DNA of 64,000 nt, taken from the NCBI GenBank assembly GCA_958450325.1, contig OY288243.1, positions 26,968,344 through 27,032,343 of the forward strand, given 5' to 3'. A model generated the notes under the pieces. It was not told the DNA's origin, ran no database searches, and worked only from the letters and a program-made list of their open reading frames with translations. This DNA is from Agrostemma githago (Eukaryota; Streptophyta; Magnoliopsida; Caryophyllales; Caryophyllaceae). The translations under genes and the position numbers were made by a program. Within the stretch, counting starts at the first letter, position 1. Each line of letters begins with the position of its first letter. Below are positions 37,015-47,665 of this stretch, piece by piece.

Positions 37015-38511
37015 ATGCCGGAGATCGTTGAGGCCAGTATAGGGGCGGGTCCGACGGTCCCACCGGTGACCCCCCTGTACGGCATGCCACAACCAGAGAG
37101 GGCTCCTCCCGCCACAATCCTGGGGGTGGGAGGAACCAGTCTCCTAGGCATGCCAAACACTGCTGTAGCGCCAGAGTTGGGGGCACACCCAGGGCACACT
37201 CTGAACCTGACCCCAGCTAAGATGGTACAGACAGCTGCCTTTTTCTCTGCAATGCTTAACCAAGAGTTCACTTCTGAGGACCTGGTAGGCCGGGTCGCAA
37301 CGACCCCCAGGCAGCCACCCTCAATGAGCAGGGATGGAGCTGGGGGCACAAAGCGAACCGCCGCCAGAAACGCTCAGAGGAAAGCAAGAAGGACGGCTCA
37401 AGTATACGCGCAGGTGCAGAGGCGTATCACAACAGGCAGCCAAGAACTACCTGCCCATCAGCAGGCGTACTCCATTCACACAACAGAATCCGCGTCTGGA
37501 GAGCAGAGAGGCTTATCCCAGGGATTGCAGGAGCGGATGAGGCACAAGGAACCCGTATCTAAACGCCTGGGAGAAAAGCAGGGCGGGGTCTTCTCCAGGT
37601 CAACACCGGAGGCCAAGGGACAGCCAGCCCCAGGTTTGTCCCAAAGCCTGCAGTCTAGGCTTAACCGGGGGCAACCGCTTGAATCCAGATACCACCAGGA
37701 CGACAACCTCTGCCACTCTCAGAGAAAGAGACCCAAGCAAAACTCCCCTGAGACAGAAGACTAAGCAGCAAGCAGGCCGCCACCGAGGCACCGCTCCCCC
37801 AGTACGAGGAAACCGATCCATAGACAATGGGATGTCCACGGTAACCAGTCCGGGGAAAGCAGGTCATGAATGGTAGGCAGGCCCACAAAAACCCCTCTTC
37901 ATCCTGATGTACAAGAATACCCCATCCCGAAAATTAAAATGCCCACCATCAAGTTTGACGGGACAACAGATCCAGAGGACCATCTGGCGGCATTCGAGAG
38001 TCACATGGGCATGTACGACGTGGATGACGCAATCTGGTGCAAAATCTTCCCAACCACCCTGGTAGGGCTTGCACAAGGGTGGTTCAGGGACCTTCGCCAG
38101 GGATCGATCAGCTTCTTCATAGTGTTGGCCGAGGCTTTCCTCGAACAATACGCAGGGAACAAAAGGAGACGTCTCACTCGCTTCGATCTTATGACCCTAA
38201 AGCAGAAAAAAGGCGAAAGTGTCAGGGAGTACCTGAAGAGGTTTGATTTGTCCTATCAACAAGTCAGAGAGATCGATGATTCCACCGCTGCTTACGCCCT
38301 GACAATCTCTCTACTCCCAGGAGAAATGAAGAATTAGATGATCAGGGCCCAGCCGAAAACCTTGGCCAAGGCCAGGAAAATCGCTGAAGGATTTATCCTG
38401 CAGGAAGAGTTCCATAGCCTGCCGGCCAATCAAGGCCGCAAGGGGGACCGCAGGGTGGACGTGGCAGAAACGAGCCGGGCAAGCAGAGGGAAGAGGGAGA
38501 CACCCCCAAGA
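37015..38511 (+). pseudogene. gag of the Tat element
   Basis: From ATG 37015 one frame runs to about 38,508 with stops TAA 37762, TGA 37867 and TAG 38335. The last one follows GEMKN, where Trp is usual before MIRAQPKTLAKA. The capsid-like retrotransposon gag domain is clear at 37930-38440: FDGTTDPEDHLAAFESHM, GWFRDL, LKRFDLSYQQV. The N-terminal 250 residues are Pro/Gly/Arg-rich and poorly conserved. A frameshift near 38,508 leads into the knuckle region. Confidence 0.85.
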
Positions 38512-39480
38512 AAGAGCGCACAGCATACCAGCCAAGATTTGACAGCTACACGGCCCTCAATAGGCCGAGAGCAGAAATCTTCGAGTTAGAAAAGGAAACA
38601 GCAAAATGGACTCGTCCAAATAAGCCACGCAGCCCAAAGGGAGATCCCAAAAAATTCTGTACGTTCCACGATTGCATAGGCCATACCACGGAGGAATGCC
38701 GACACTTAAAAGATGAAATAGAGAAACTTATAAGAAACGGCTGGCTGAGTAACTATGCAGCAAAGAACAAACCCCAAAAACAGGCTGCGGACAAACCTGA
38801 AGGCTCAGCCCAAAATCGCATGGTCATCCATGTAGTATCAGGAGATGCAGAGGGGCGGGTCAGCAGACGAAGCCAGAAAAGGCAGATCCGCGAATTACGG
38901 AACCAAATTTGCTACGCCGAAAGGGCAGGAAGTCCAAGAGGCACTACCCTAAGCATCACCCCTGAGGACGCAGGGAGAGTCGTGTACCCGCATAGTGACC
39001 CTCTGGTCCTAACCCTCGAAATTAGCTATCACATTGTCAAGAGATGTATGGTGGACACTGGCGCCCACACGAACCTCTTATACAAAGACGCTTTTGAAAA
39101 AATGAACCTAGAAAAAAGACATCTGAAGCCGGCCCCTGGATCTTTGTATGGGTTCAATGGGGCAGGCATGCTACCCATGGGAGTTATCGACTTACCGGTA
39201 ACGTTTGGGGAGGGGGCCTCGGCCAGAAATGTCAGGGCGTCATTTGTTGTGGTGGATGCCAAGTCTGCGTACAACGCCCTGATAGGTCGAGCCACCCTAG
39301 ATGAAATAGAAGTTGTTGTGTCAATCAGGGCCCTCACCATAGCCTATGTGACAGACTTTGGCATGGAAGGAAAGGTCCACGGGGTCAGGAGTCGGCCAGA
39401 CACTGTTACTCTGTGGCCCTGCAAGCCCATGAGACAGAAAGAAAAGGAAAGCGAAAAGCCGAAAGCTCTCCCAGCAGGGA
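38512..39480 (+). pseudogene. gag C-terminus and aspartic protease
   Basis: Open in a second frame. It begins YQPRFDSYTALNRPRAEIFE, then CTFHDCIGHTTEECRHLKDE, the degenerate Cys/His motif typical of Tat and Ogre gag. The retroviral-type protease follows: CMVDTGAHTNLLYKDAF, with the catalytic Asp in VDTGA at about 39,050, and a later ALIGRATLDE (usually LLGRDFL or similar). Another frameshift between about 39,413 and 39,480 leads to the pol frame. Confidence 0.85.
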
Positions 39481-42400
39481 AGGTGAAATCCCGACTACAC
39501 AGCAAGAATCAGTCCACCTAGAGCCTGAAGGGGAGAGCATGCTAGTAGACTTAGAACCAGGAAGGCAGGTCCTCATAGGGGCCGACCTGGAGGAGTCCTA
39601 CCGAAGGGAGTTAATTGCAGTCCTGAGAGAAAATAGGGACGTATTTGCTTACTCTGCAGATGAGATGCCAGGGGTCGACCCGGCTTTTATTGTTCACAAG
39701 CTGAACATTAATCCGGAGGCTCGCCCTGTGAAGCAGAAGAAAAGAAACATGTCCGTGGAAAAGGACGCGGCGATAAAAGAAGAACTAGACAAACTCCTAA
39801 AGGCAGATTTCATCGAAGTTTGTGACTACCCTGAGTGGTTGGGAAACGTTGTGATGGTAAAAAAGTCGTCAGGAGCATGGAGAATGTGCGTAGACTTTAC
39901 AAATCTTAACTAAGCCTGCCCAAAGGACTACTACCCTCTGCCCAGGATAGATCAACTAGTGGATGCCACTAGTGGATACACCACGCTAAGTTTTCTGGAT
40001 GCATTTTCAGGGTACCATCAAGTGTACCTCTGGCAGCTAGACAGAGTGAGGTGCGCCTTCATAACCAGCCATGGCACCTACATGTATAAGATGATGCCAT
40101 TCGGGCTAAAGAATGCAGGCGCCACCTATCAGTGGTTGGTGGACAAAGTCTTTGAAAATCAAAAAGGGAGAAACTTGGAAGCCTATGTCGACGATGCGAT
40201 CGTCAAGAGTAAAGGGGACAATGAGCATCTAACAGACCTTCAGGAGACATTCTCCTCCCTGCGGTCATACAAGATGAAGCTGAATCCGAAAAAATGCACA
40301 TTCGGGGTCCGATCCGGAAAATTCCTGGGTTTCTTAGTCAGCTCCAGGGGGATAGACGCCAACCCCGAGAAAGTTCAGGCGGTCCTAGACCTCCCGGAGC
40401 CTAAAACCATCAGGGACATTCAGCGGCTTACAGGCAGGATGGCCGCCCTGGCCCGATTTATCGCCAGGTCGGCAGACAAGTCCACCCCCTTCTTCAAAGT
40501 ATTAAAAGGCAACAAGCAATTCAAATGGAAGGATGAGCAAAAGAAAGCCTTCGAGCAATTGAAGGAGCACCTGAAGAAACTCCCTACCCCGGCAAGACCA
40601 GTAGCCGGAGAAAAACTGTACCTATACATTGCTGTCACCAACACAACGGTAAGTGCCGTCATCCTAAGGGAGGAAGCAAACTCACAGCAACCCATCTACT
40701 TTGTGAGTCACGCCCTGGGAACAGCTGAAAGAAATTACCCTTTGATAGAAAAGGCCGCCTATGCAGTCATCATCGCAGCCAGAAAACTCAGACCCTACTT
40801 TGACGCACATCCCGTTGTGGTCCTCACCGACCAACCACTGGAAAAAGTATTGGAAAAGTCTGAGAAGTCAGGAAGACTGCTGAAATGGGCGATCGAGTTA
40901 AGTGGGCTGGGGATATCATACCAGCCAAGGACAATCATCAAGGCCCAAGCCTTGGCTGATTTCCTGGCCGAATGCTCCCATTCAGGGGAAGAGGAGCCCC
41001 CCTCCGAAGAGTGGATCGTACACACTGATGGATCCTCAACAGCCAATGGTGCAGGTGCAGGCGTCGTACTAACCAGCCCGGAGGGAGTGGATTTTGAGCA
41101 TGCACTCAGATTCACCTTCCCTGCATCAAACAACGAGGCAGAATACGAGGCTATACTCACAGGGATAAAACTGGCTAAAGCCGCAGGGGCAGAGCGAGTT
41201 ATACTAGCTACTGACTCTCAGCTCATTGCTAATCAAATTAACGGAGAGTATGAGGCCAGAGATCAGACCATGGCCAAATACCTTGAAAAAGTGAAGCAAG
41301 AATTGTCAAGCCTGAAGTCCTACGAAATCCAGCAAATACCTCGATCACAGAATAATCGAGCCGACGCTCTGTCGAAACTAGCCAGCTCCAGCCTACAAGA
41401 CATAAGGAGGTCGGTGTGGGTTGATGTTCTGCATGAAAAGTCCACCAGCGCCTGTCAGGCAATCAGCACCATCGAGGAAGGACCAGAAAATTGGATGACC
41501 CCCCTCATCCAGTTCAAAAAGCATGGCATCCTGCCATCAGATCCGATACAAAAAAGGAGAGTACAGGCCAAAGCAGCCTGGTTCATAATCATTGACGAAG
41601 AACTCTATAAGAAATCTTTCACTTACCCCCTGCTCAGATGCTTAGAGGCAGACCAGGCAGCCGAAGTCCTAGAGGACATCCACTCAGGAATCTGTGGACA
41701 TCACATCGGAGGAAGATCGTTGGCCCACAAGGCCCTGAGGGCATGCTACTACTAGCCTACCATGCTAGCAGATGCCAGAAGCCTAACCCAGAAATGCAAA
41801 AAATGCCAACTCTTCGCTCCATCAATCCATGTCCCGGCCCAAGAGCTCAGACCGATTCTATTCCCCATTCCTTTCGCCCAATGGGGGATGGACATACTGG
41901 GTCCTTTTACCACAGCTACAGGAGGGCGAAAATTTCTGATCGTAGGGATAGACTACTTCACAAAATGGATTGAGGCTGAAGCAGTCCCAAACATCACTGA
42001 GCCGGCGGTCAGGAAAGTCATTTGGAGAAACATCATAACAAGATTTGGCATCCCAAAAACATTAGTATTTGATCATGGGAGGCAATTTGATAATGACCCC
42101 CTAAGAGCCTGGCTGGAGGGGCATGGGATAGCCGTCGCTTATTCTGCCGTCTGTCACCCCCAGACCAACGGACAAGCTGGGGCCGCAAATAAACAAATCT
42201 TGAATGGACTCAGAAAAATGGTAGATGACCTCAAAGGGAGATGGGCAGACGAGCTGCCAAGTATCCTTTGGTCAATAAGGACCACCCGAAAAGAGTCAAC
42301 AGGCCAGACACCATTTGGTTTGGTATATGAAGCCAAGGCTTTGCTACCCATCGAAGTGCGAATTCCTACCCTGCGATCTCAGCAATACAACCAGGCTGAC

Positions 42401-42727
42401 AATCACGAAGCAATGGCCGAAGCTCTTGATCTAGTCCAAGAAATCAGGGAAGAAGCCGGCATCAACATAACAGCCTACTAGCAAAGGATGAGGAAGGCAT
42501 ATAACAAGAGGGTGCATGAAAGAAGATTCCAGGTAGGCGACCTGGTTTTGAGGAAAACACAGGCCGTGGGAAAATCTAAGGAGCATGGCAAACTAAGCGC
42601 CAACTGGGAAGGCCCATATCAAGTAACCCAGATCTTGGGAACAGGAACGTACAAAATCGCCAACCTGGCTGGCCAAGAGCTGAACGCACACTGGAATATC
42701 GACACCCTAAAGAAGTATTATGTGTAA
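39413..42727 (+). pseudogene. pol: RT, RNase H, archaeal-type RNase H, integrase
   Basis: One frame with TAA 39911, TAG 41753 (YYW in relatives) and TAG 42479. RT: WRMCVDFTNLN, FLDAFSGYHQVYL, MPFGLKNAGATYQ, AYVDDAIVKS (YVDD at 40184). First RNase H about 40,600-40,970 (PIYFVSHAL, VLTDQPLEK). Second, archaeal-type RNase H about 41,010-41,390: VHTDGSSTANGAGAG, NEAEYEAIL, ATDSQL, RADALSKLAS. Integrase: zinc motif to CKKCQLFAP, D at 41891 (WGMDILGPF), D at 42071 (FDHGRQFD), then Gly at 42179 exactly where D-X35-E requires Glu. The C-terminus is a short integrase tail, LNAHWNIDTLKKYY. The double RNase H defines the Tat lineage. Confidence 0.92.
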
Positions 42728-42963
42728 CTAAGCCTTAAAAATCGCATCTGTAGGAAAAGGTACTGGCGGAGAACGATCAAAAAAGAAAAATGTCGACGAC
42801 TCCGACCAATCTTATATTCTTCTATAATACTCGAGGATTTATACTCGTTGTCTGTACAAGCTTGCGCTCACACACACAAACGAGCAGGGGGCAATAGGGG
42901 GAGGCCCCCCCTGTTGCTAGAACCAAGGAAAATGGACCCCCCAACAAAAAAACGCAAAACCAA
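42728..42963 (+). other. 3' untranslated region upstream of the tandem repeats
   Basis: Non-coding stretch after the pol stop. From about 42,900 it contains degenerate pieces of the following repeat (GGGGGAGGCCCCCC, then an AAAACGCAAAACC-like motif), so repeat expansion probably started here. Confidence 0.6.
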
Positions 42964-43611
42964 CAAGGACTGGGGGCAATTCCCCCAACCTTGTATAAAA
43001 AACGCAGAAAGCCCTCCCTGCCTACCTCTGGGCAGGCAGGGGGCAAGCCCCCTGGATTCCAAGAAGAAACCAGGGACAGGCTGGGCTACGCACAACCGAC
43101 AAGGACTGGGGGCAATTCCCCCAACCTTGTATAAAAAACGCAGAAAGCTCTCCCTGCCTACCTCTGGGCAGGCAGGGGGCAAGCCCCCTGGATTCCAAGC
43201 AGAAACCAGGGACAGGCTGGGCTACGCACAACCGACAAGGAATGGGGGCAATTCCCCCAACCTTGTATAAAAAACGCAGAAAGCCCTCCCTGCCTACCTC
43301 TGGGCAGGCAGGGAGCAAGCCCCCTGGATTCCAAGCAGAAACCAGGACAGGCTGGGCTACGCACAACCGACAAGGACTGGGGGCAATTCCCCCATCCTTG
43401 TATAAAAAACGCAGAAAGCCCTCCCTGCCTACCTCTGGGCAGGCAGGGGGCAAGCCCCCTGGATTCCAAGCAGAAACCAGGACAGGCTGGGCTACGCACA
43501 ACCGACAAGGACTGGGGGCAATTCCCCCCTACCTTGTATAAAAAACGCAGAAAGCCCTCCCTGCCTACCTCTGGGCAGACAGGGGGCAAACCCCCTGGAC
43601 TCAGAGCAGAG
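42964..43611. repeat. Five tandem copies of a 135-136-bp repeat
   Basis: Unit starts CAAGGACTGGGGGCAATTCC at 42964, 43100, 43235, 43371 and 43506 (the third has AATGG); spacing 136, 135, 136, 135. Each unit contains three inverted repeats: GGGGG-CAATT-CCCCC, CCTGCCTACCTCTGGGCAGG and GGGGGCAAGCCCCC, plus TTGTATAAAAAACGC. Tat and Ogre elements are known to carry variable tandem repeats at this place that can seed satellite DNA. Confidence 0.95.
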
Positions 43612-43827
43612 GCCAACAACAGGCCAATAAATCCGCAACTAACGAAAATACCCTTAAAAGAAAAGAAGAAAAGTAAAACCAGAAAAAGTATTCCATAACA
43701 AAACCCATGAAGGGTAGGAAGTCTTTACAAAATAAGCTAAGGCGAGAATCCAAAAGAGCAAATATTACAGACAGCTAGCCATGACAAAGGCTCAGCGCAG
43801 AAAGTAAGACTATTACAAGAAAGAGCA

Positions 43828-46176
43828 TCATGGAGCGTCCTGGCAAGGGCCGGCTTCTGCCTCAGGTGGTCTGGCCGCCCGAGCCTCATTCTTAGCAGAA
43901 TAGAGACTCCGGAAGGTTTTTTCATCAAAAGTGGGGAACATTTCCCCGATCACCTCCATCACCAACTCCAGGGAAGAGTTGGCACCACTCGCGAAGCTAG
44001 CATCCACCGCAGCCTCGGTCTCCTCTGCAAGGGTCTCCTTCTCCTTCTTCCACTCTCCCTTGGCCTGTTCAAGGGTCGAGTCAGCTCTGGACAATTGCTC
44101 TTCCAAGTCGGCTACTCTCCCCTTCAAATGCCCCATCTCAGCCAGAGAGAGATTAGCCCGCTCCATTGACAGACGGCTCTCTTTCAGATCAGCCTCCAGC
44201 TTGGCTATTTCCTTCACAGCCCTCTCTCCCTGAAGTCTCCACTAATCAGCCTGACCCTTTAGCTCCTCTAGCTCACCCTCCTACCTTGCCAGCTTATCCT
44301 TCAAATTGTTTATCAAGGTAATATCCCTCTCTACCATAGCCAGGCGGTCAGGAGGAGGAGCCCCTGGTGTGACCGTCAATTCTTCGTCACTCAGGCGGCT
44401 AAGGGCCGCCAGCTCGGCGGACGCCAGCAAAACCTTAGAGGTACGCTGGATGTACTGAAGCACCTGGTGAGTGGTTGAGGTCACAGACTTTGTGAGGCGG
44501 TCAGCCAAGACGGCACCAGAATCGGAAAGCAGACCTGATACGTCTACACTACCACCGGCAGTGTAGTGGAACTCCGCATTTTCCTCCGTAAAAAGAGTAC
44601 TCGGAAGCTCGCGAGCAGGACGCTTCGCCTCAGGGGTAGTAACATCCGCCTCCAAATCCACCACATCAGCTCCAGAGGTTTCCCTACCCCTCTTTCTCCT
44701 CAGCTCCAAAGGAACACTCTCCCCGGTTCCCTCAGAGTTCACAAGGTGCGCTCCCTGAGAAGCTCGGGGCCCAGCGGGAGAAGCACCCTGCTTCTGACCA
44801 GGGGAGGGGGTGGCCCCTGAAGTAACCTCAGCCTCCCCCTCATGGGTGCTGGGAGTAGGGGTCGCCGGCTTCGACGACGGCAGCCGGGGAGGGAGAGGCA
44901 GTCTTCGACCAGCAGCAAAATCCTTTACAAGTTTCATTAGGCTTTTGCTCCCTTTCCTGAAGTTCGCAGGGAGAGAAGGACGCCTCGAGAGAACAACAAG
45001 TTCCTCACTCAAGCCCAATCTCCTAACTTGCTTCTTTGTCCAACGCCAAGTGATGGAATCTGCAGAAAGGGAAAGGCAGTCAGCCAAAAAGCAAAGGGAA
45101 ATAAAGTCTCTGAAAAACCGTGACAGTAAAAACCCCCTAGAACTACCTTCAAGGCCAGGAATCAGGCCCAAGGGGAGCAAGTAATCGTCTGTCGCTATAA
45201 GCTCCGCGTGAGGGAGCCAGAAAGCAGGGCCAAAGGTGCCATGTTTGTCCGCGATAATTTCAAACTTTTTAACCAAAATCTCCTCCTTCGCGCTCAACTT
45301 GACCTCCAGGGCCTTCCCCCCGACACCTGGGTGGTACTCCTCGCGCGTTTCCATACGGGTGTGGACATGATTCCTAAAATGCCTAGGAATCTTCCACCCT
45401 GACGCGCTATGGACGTACAAAAAATTATTTTTCCAGTCCTTCAGGCTGCTCAAAGCCGGCCAGACCAGGGCATATTTCCTTTGTCTCTGCAGAGACCAAT
45501 AACCAGGGGAGCCATCCCCCCCTGACGAGGACACCATTTGAAGACCGACCATGAAGCGAAGGGCGTCAATGTAGGGCCCCTCGCCATGAAAAAGGCAGGT
45601 CCAAGTGTAAGCTACTAAAGACCTAATAGCTGTAGCTGTCAGCTGAGCAATGGCGACATTCATCCTCCTGAAGGTTTCCTCTAGGAAAGGATGAAGAGGG
45701 AATCGCAGGCCAAATTCTAAGGCCTTGTGGTAGACGGCCACGCAACCCTCCGGGGGACAGCACAGTGTGTCTTTTTCCCCCGGAATTACGACTGTATACC
45801 CTTCCCCAAAGTTATAAAACTGTTCGATTGCCTTAGCAGCGTTGCTTTCCAGTATCAAGTCCCTGTTCTTGGCCTCAGGGTAAGTCTTTAAGGGGATCAA
45901 ATACTTCTTCTTATCCAAGTAATAAGTCCTCCCCCTCTCCCTACGGATGAGGGGGTCGGCAATCCTGGAAGGATCCACCTCCAGGGCCTCGTCATCAGAA
46001 TCGACTACATCGAAGGGAGCAGGTTCGGGTGATTCAGCACCCTCCCCCCTGTAATAATGATCATCCTCTCCCCGGGGGCCGACCCCGGAGGAAGAGGCTA
46101 GGTCACGCCTACCACCGTCACCATCCCCAGTTCCCCAAAGCAAAGAATTAAAAGAAAGGGGGCGAACTCGCGACAT
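43828..46176 (-). pseudogene. Antisense gene of the Tat element (putative gypsy-type transposon ORF, coiled-coil C-terminus)
   Basis: One frame of 783 codons on the strand opposite to gag-pol, with two TAG stops (44283-44281 and 44244-44242). Residues about 145-260 contain AVYHKALEFGLRFPLHPFL and WSLQRQRKYALVWPAL, similar in kind to the plant domain described as putative gypsy-type transposon (Pfam Transposase_28-like; from memory). The middle is Pro/Ser-rich; the end (44,280-43,850) is a predicted coiled coil (LEADLKESRLSMERANLSL, KGRVADLEEQLSRAD). No transposase active site is recognisable. Function unknown; an equivalent antisense ORF is known in Grande-type elements. Confidence 0.8.
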
Positions 46177-46391
46177 ACTGGCTATGAAGGGAAATACCTA
46201 TGAAAGGGAAAAGAGGGGGAAAGGCTTAAAGAAGAGCTTCTAACCTAGAACGCCGATAGTCGCCGGAAAAAGTGACAGAAGGCACTTCTTGTTCCTCGCA
46301 GAATTTTTCAGCAACGAAGGCGGTTTGGGAGTGTGAGAGGAGTTATGAATTTCAGAAAAGGTAAAAAGAAAGAATGGAGGAGGAGAAGGGC

Positions 46392-46400
46392 TTATATAAA
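46392..46400 (-). promoter_or_regulatory. TATA box of the first antisense gene
   Basis: Minus strand reads TTTATATAA within a palindrome (GGGCTTATATAAAGCCC on plus), about 215 bp upstream of the ATG at 46176. The intervening leader is CT-rich, as in plant genes. It suggests transcription independent of the LTR. Confidence 0.6.
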
Positions 46401-46717
46401 GCCCAAGAAGCCCAAGAGGCGACCTCTCTGACAAGACGCCCCCAACAACCTCCAACGTGTCGCACACTGAACACAAACTGTTCACTCCTTCCCAAGAAGG
46501 GCCTCGAAAAACTAAAATGTCAGAGGGAAAATCGACTGACGACGTCATCCCCACATTAAAAAAAAAAAAAAAAATTAACAGAGCCAAAGTTACTTATATT
46601 CCTGTTCGTTAGCCTTAAAGGGAAAAAGGGCAAATTACATATCGTGCCAAGCAAGAAAAAGAAAATACATAAGGCCTAAACTTCCGGTCCGACACACCCG
46701 CACCCTGCTGAGCAGGC

Positions 46718-47296
46718 CTAATCGTCATCTAAGTTTGGAGAGTGGTCTCCAGGGCTACCTTGGCTCCCAAAATCCGATCCCCAATCCCAGTCTGGGGAGT
46801 CCTTGAAAGGATCATCAGGGAGTCCATCCACATCCTTGTCGCTCAGGCAACCAAGACCCTCACTGTCATCGGAGTCTCGGCTACTGTCCTCCCTGCCGAA
46901 GGGAACAGCCTGGGACTCGTCATAAGTACGACAACCTGTTCTCCTCACAGGAGAAGAGGGGCCTGACCCCAGGGAGGAATCTGCGTCAGAAAAGTAAGGA
47001 CCAAATTGTTCAGGGTGCAACCACGGAAAGCATTCGTGGCACCCCCGATCAAAACAACCCCCTCCCTGAGGACAGCGCCTAAATCTGGGGGCAGCAGGGG
47101 GCGAAGATCTCTTAAGACGCTTGCTCGACCTGATGGAGGCTCTCCTACCACTCCGATGAGAATAAGGCCTTGAACGGCGGCTGCGACGAATGACTCGGTG
47201 AGCAGCTCGAGCACACCGGAGCCTCCAGAATCCTCTAAAAAGAAAAGTGACAGAGCGAACCCCACGACGAGTCACGAATTTTTTGATCCAAACCAT
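46718..47296 (-). CDS. Second antisense gene of the Tat element: basic N-terminus, acidic C-terminus, unknown function
   Basis: 192 residues from the Met at 47296 (MVWIKKFVTRRGVRS); an upstream in-frame Met at 47422 lies before the TATA box, so I reject it as a start. The first 75 residues are very Arg-rich (RRSRRSRPYSHRSGRR), the middle has Cys/His residues (CPQGGGCFDRGCHECFPW) and the last 60 are Asp/Ser-rich (DWDWGSDFGS, ending DHSPNLDDD). It has no stop or frameshift, unlike every other ORF of the element. I do not recognise a family. The architecture would suit a nucleic-acid or chromatin binding protein; that is a guess. Confidence 0.6.
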   Translation of the reverse strand: MVWIKKFVTRRGVRSVTFLFRGFWRLRCARAAHRVIRRSRRSRPYSHRSGRRASIRSSKRLKRSSPPAAPRFRRCPQGGGCFDRGCHECFPWLHPEQFGPYFSDADSSLGSGPSSPVRRTGCRTYDESQAVPFGREDSSRDSDDSEGLGCLSDKDVDGLPDDPFKDSPDWDWGSDFGSQGSPGDHSPNLDDD

Positions 47297-47358
47297 GATT
47301 AAACAAAGAAAGTGGAGAGATTGAGGATGGGTCAAGCAAAATGACGAAGAAAACTGGA

Positions 47359-47365
47359 ATTTATA
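47359..47365 (-). promoter_or_regulatory. TATA box of the second antisense gene
   Basis: Minus strand reads CTTGTATAAATTCC, 63 bp upstream of the ATG at 47296. This is the spacing expected for a plant core promoter with a short leader and supports the choice of start. Confidence 0.65.
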
Positions 47366-47665
47366 CAAGTGAAGACGCAGCATTAATAACATCCCAACCA
47401 CCCTGGAAGGGAAAACCACCAATCACAAACTCTTCACGGTTCCCAAAAATCCATCAAGAAGAAAAGTGTAATCATTACAAAGACACTCTCAACCCTTTGT
47501 ATACCTGACACAAACTGTGCTTCATTCCTTGGGAAGGCACAAAGCATTAAATGCGGTAGCAAAAATAAAAACAAGTCAACCTCCCTCCAAGCAAGAGCCA
47601 CCAGCAGAGGGGAAGCCTTGCTTTCCTCCCAGCTGGCGAGGGCCAATTGATTGGGGTCGGCAGCC

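Noticed and set aside
42964..43611. Possible CRISPR-like array
   Set aside because: Units are contiguous 135-bp tandem copies without unique spacers, in a plant retrotransposon.
42848..43619. Overlapping frames on both strands with a repeated protein pattern
   Set aside because: They follow from the 135-bp tandem repeat lacking stops in several frames; no start context or family similarity.
46560..46574. A-rich run read as a polyadenylated gene copy
   Set aside because: A single A run of about 20 bases in the leader of the antisense gene region, with no duplicated target site and no gene homology upstream.
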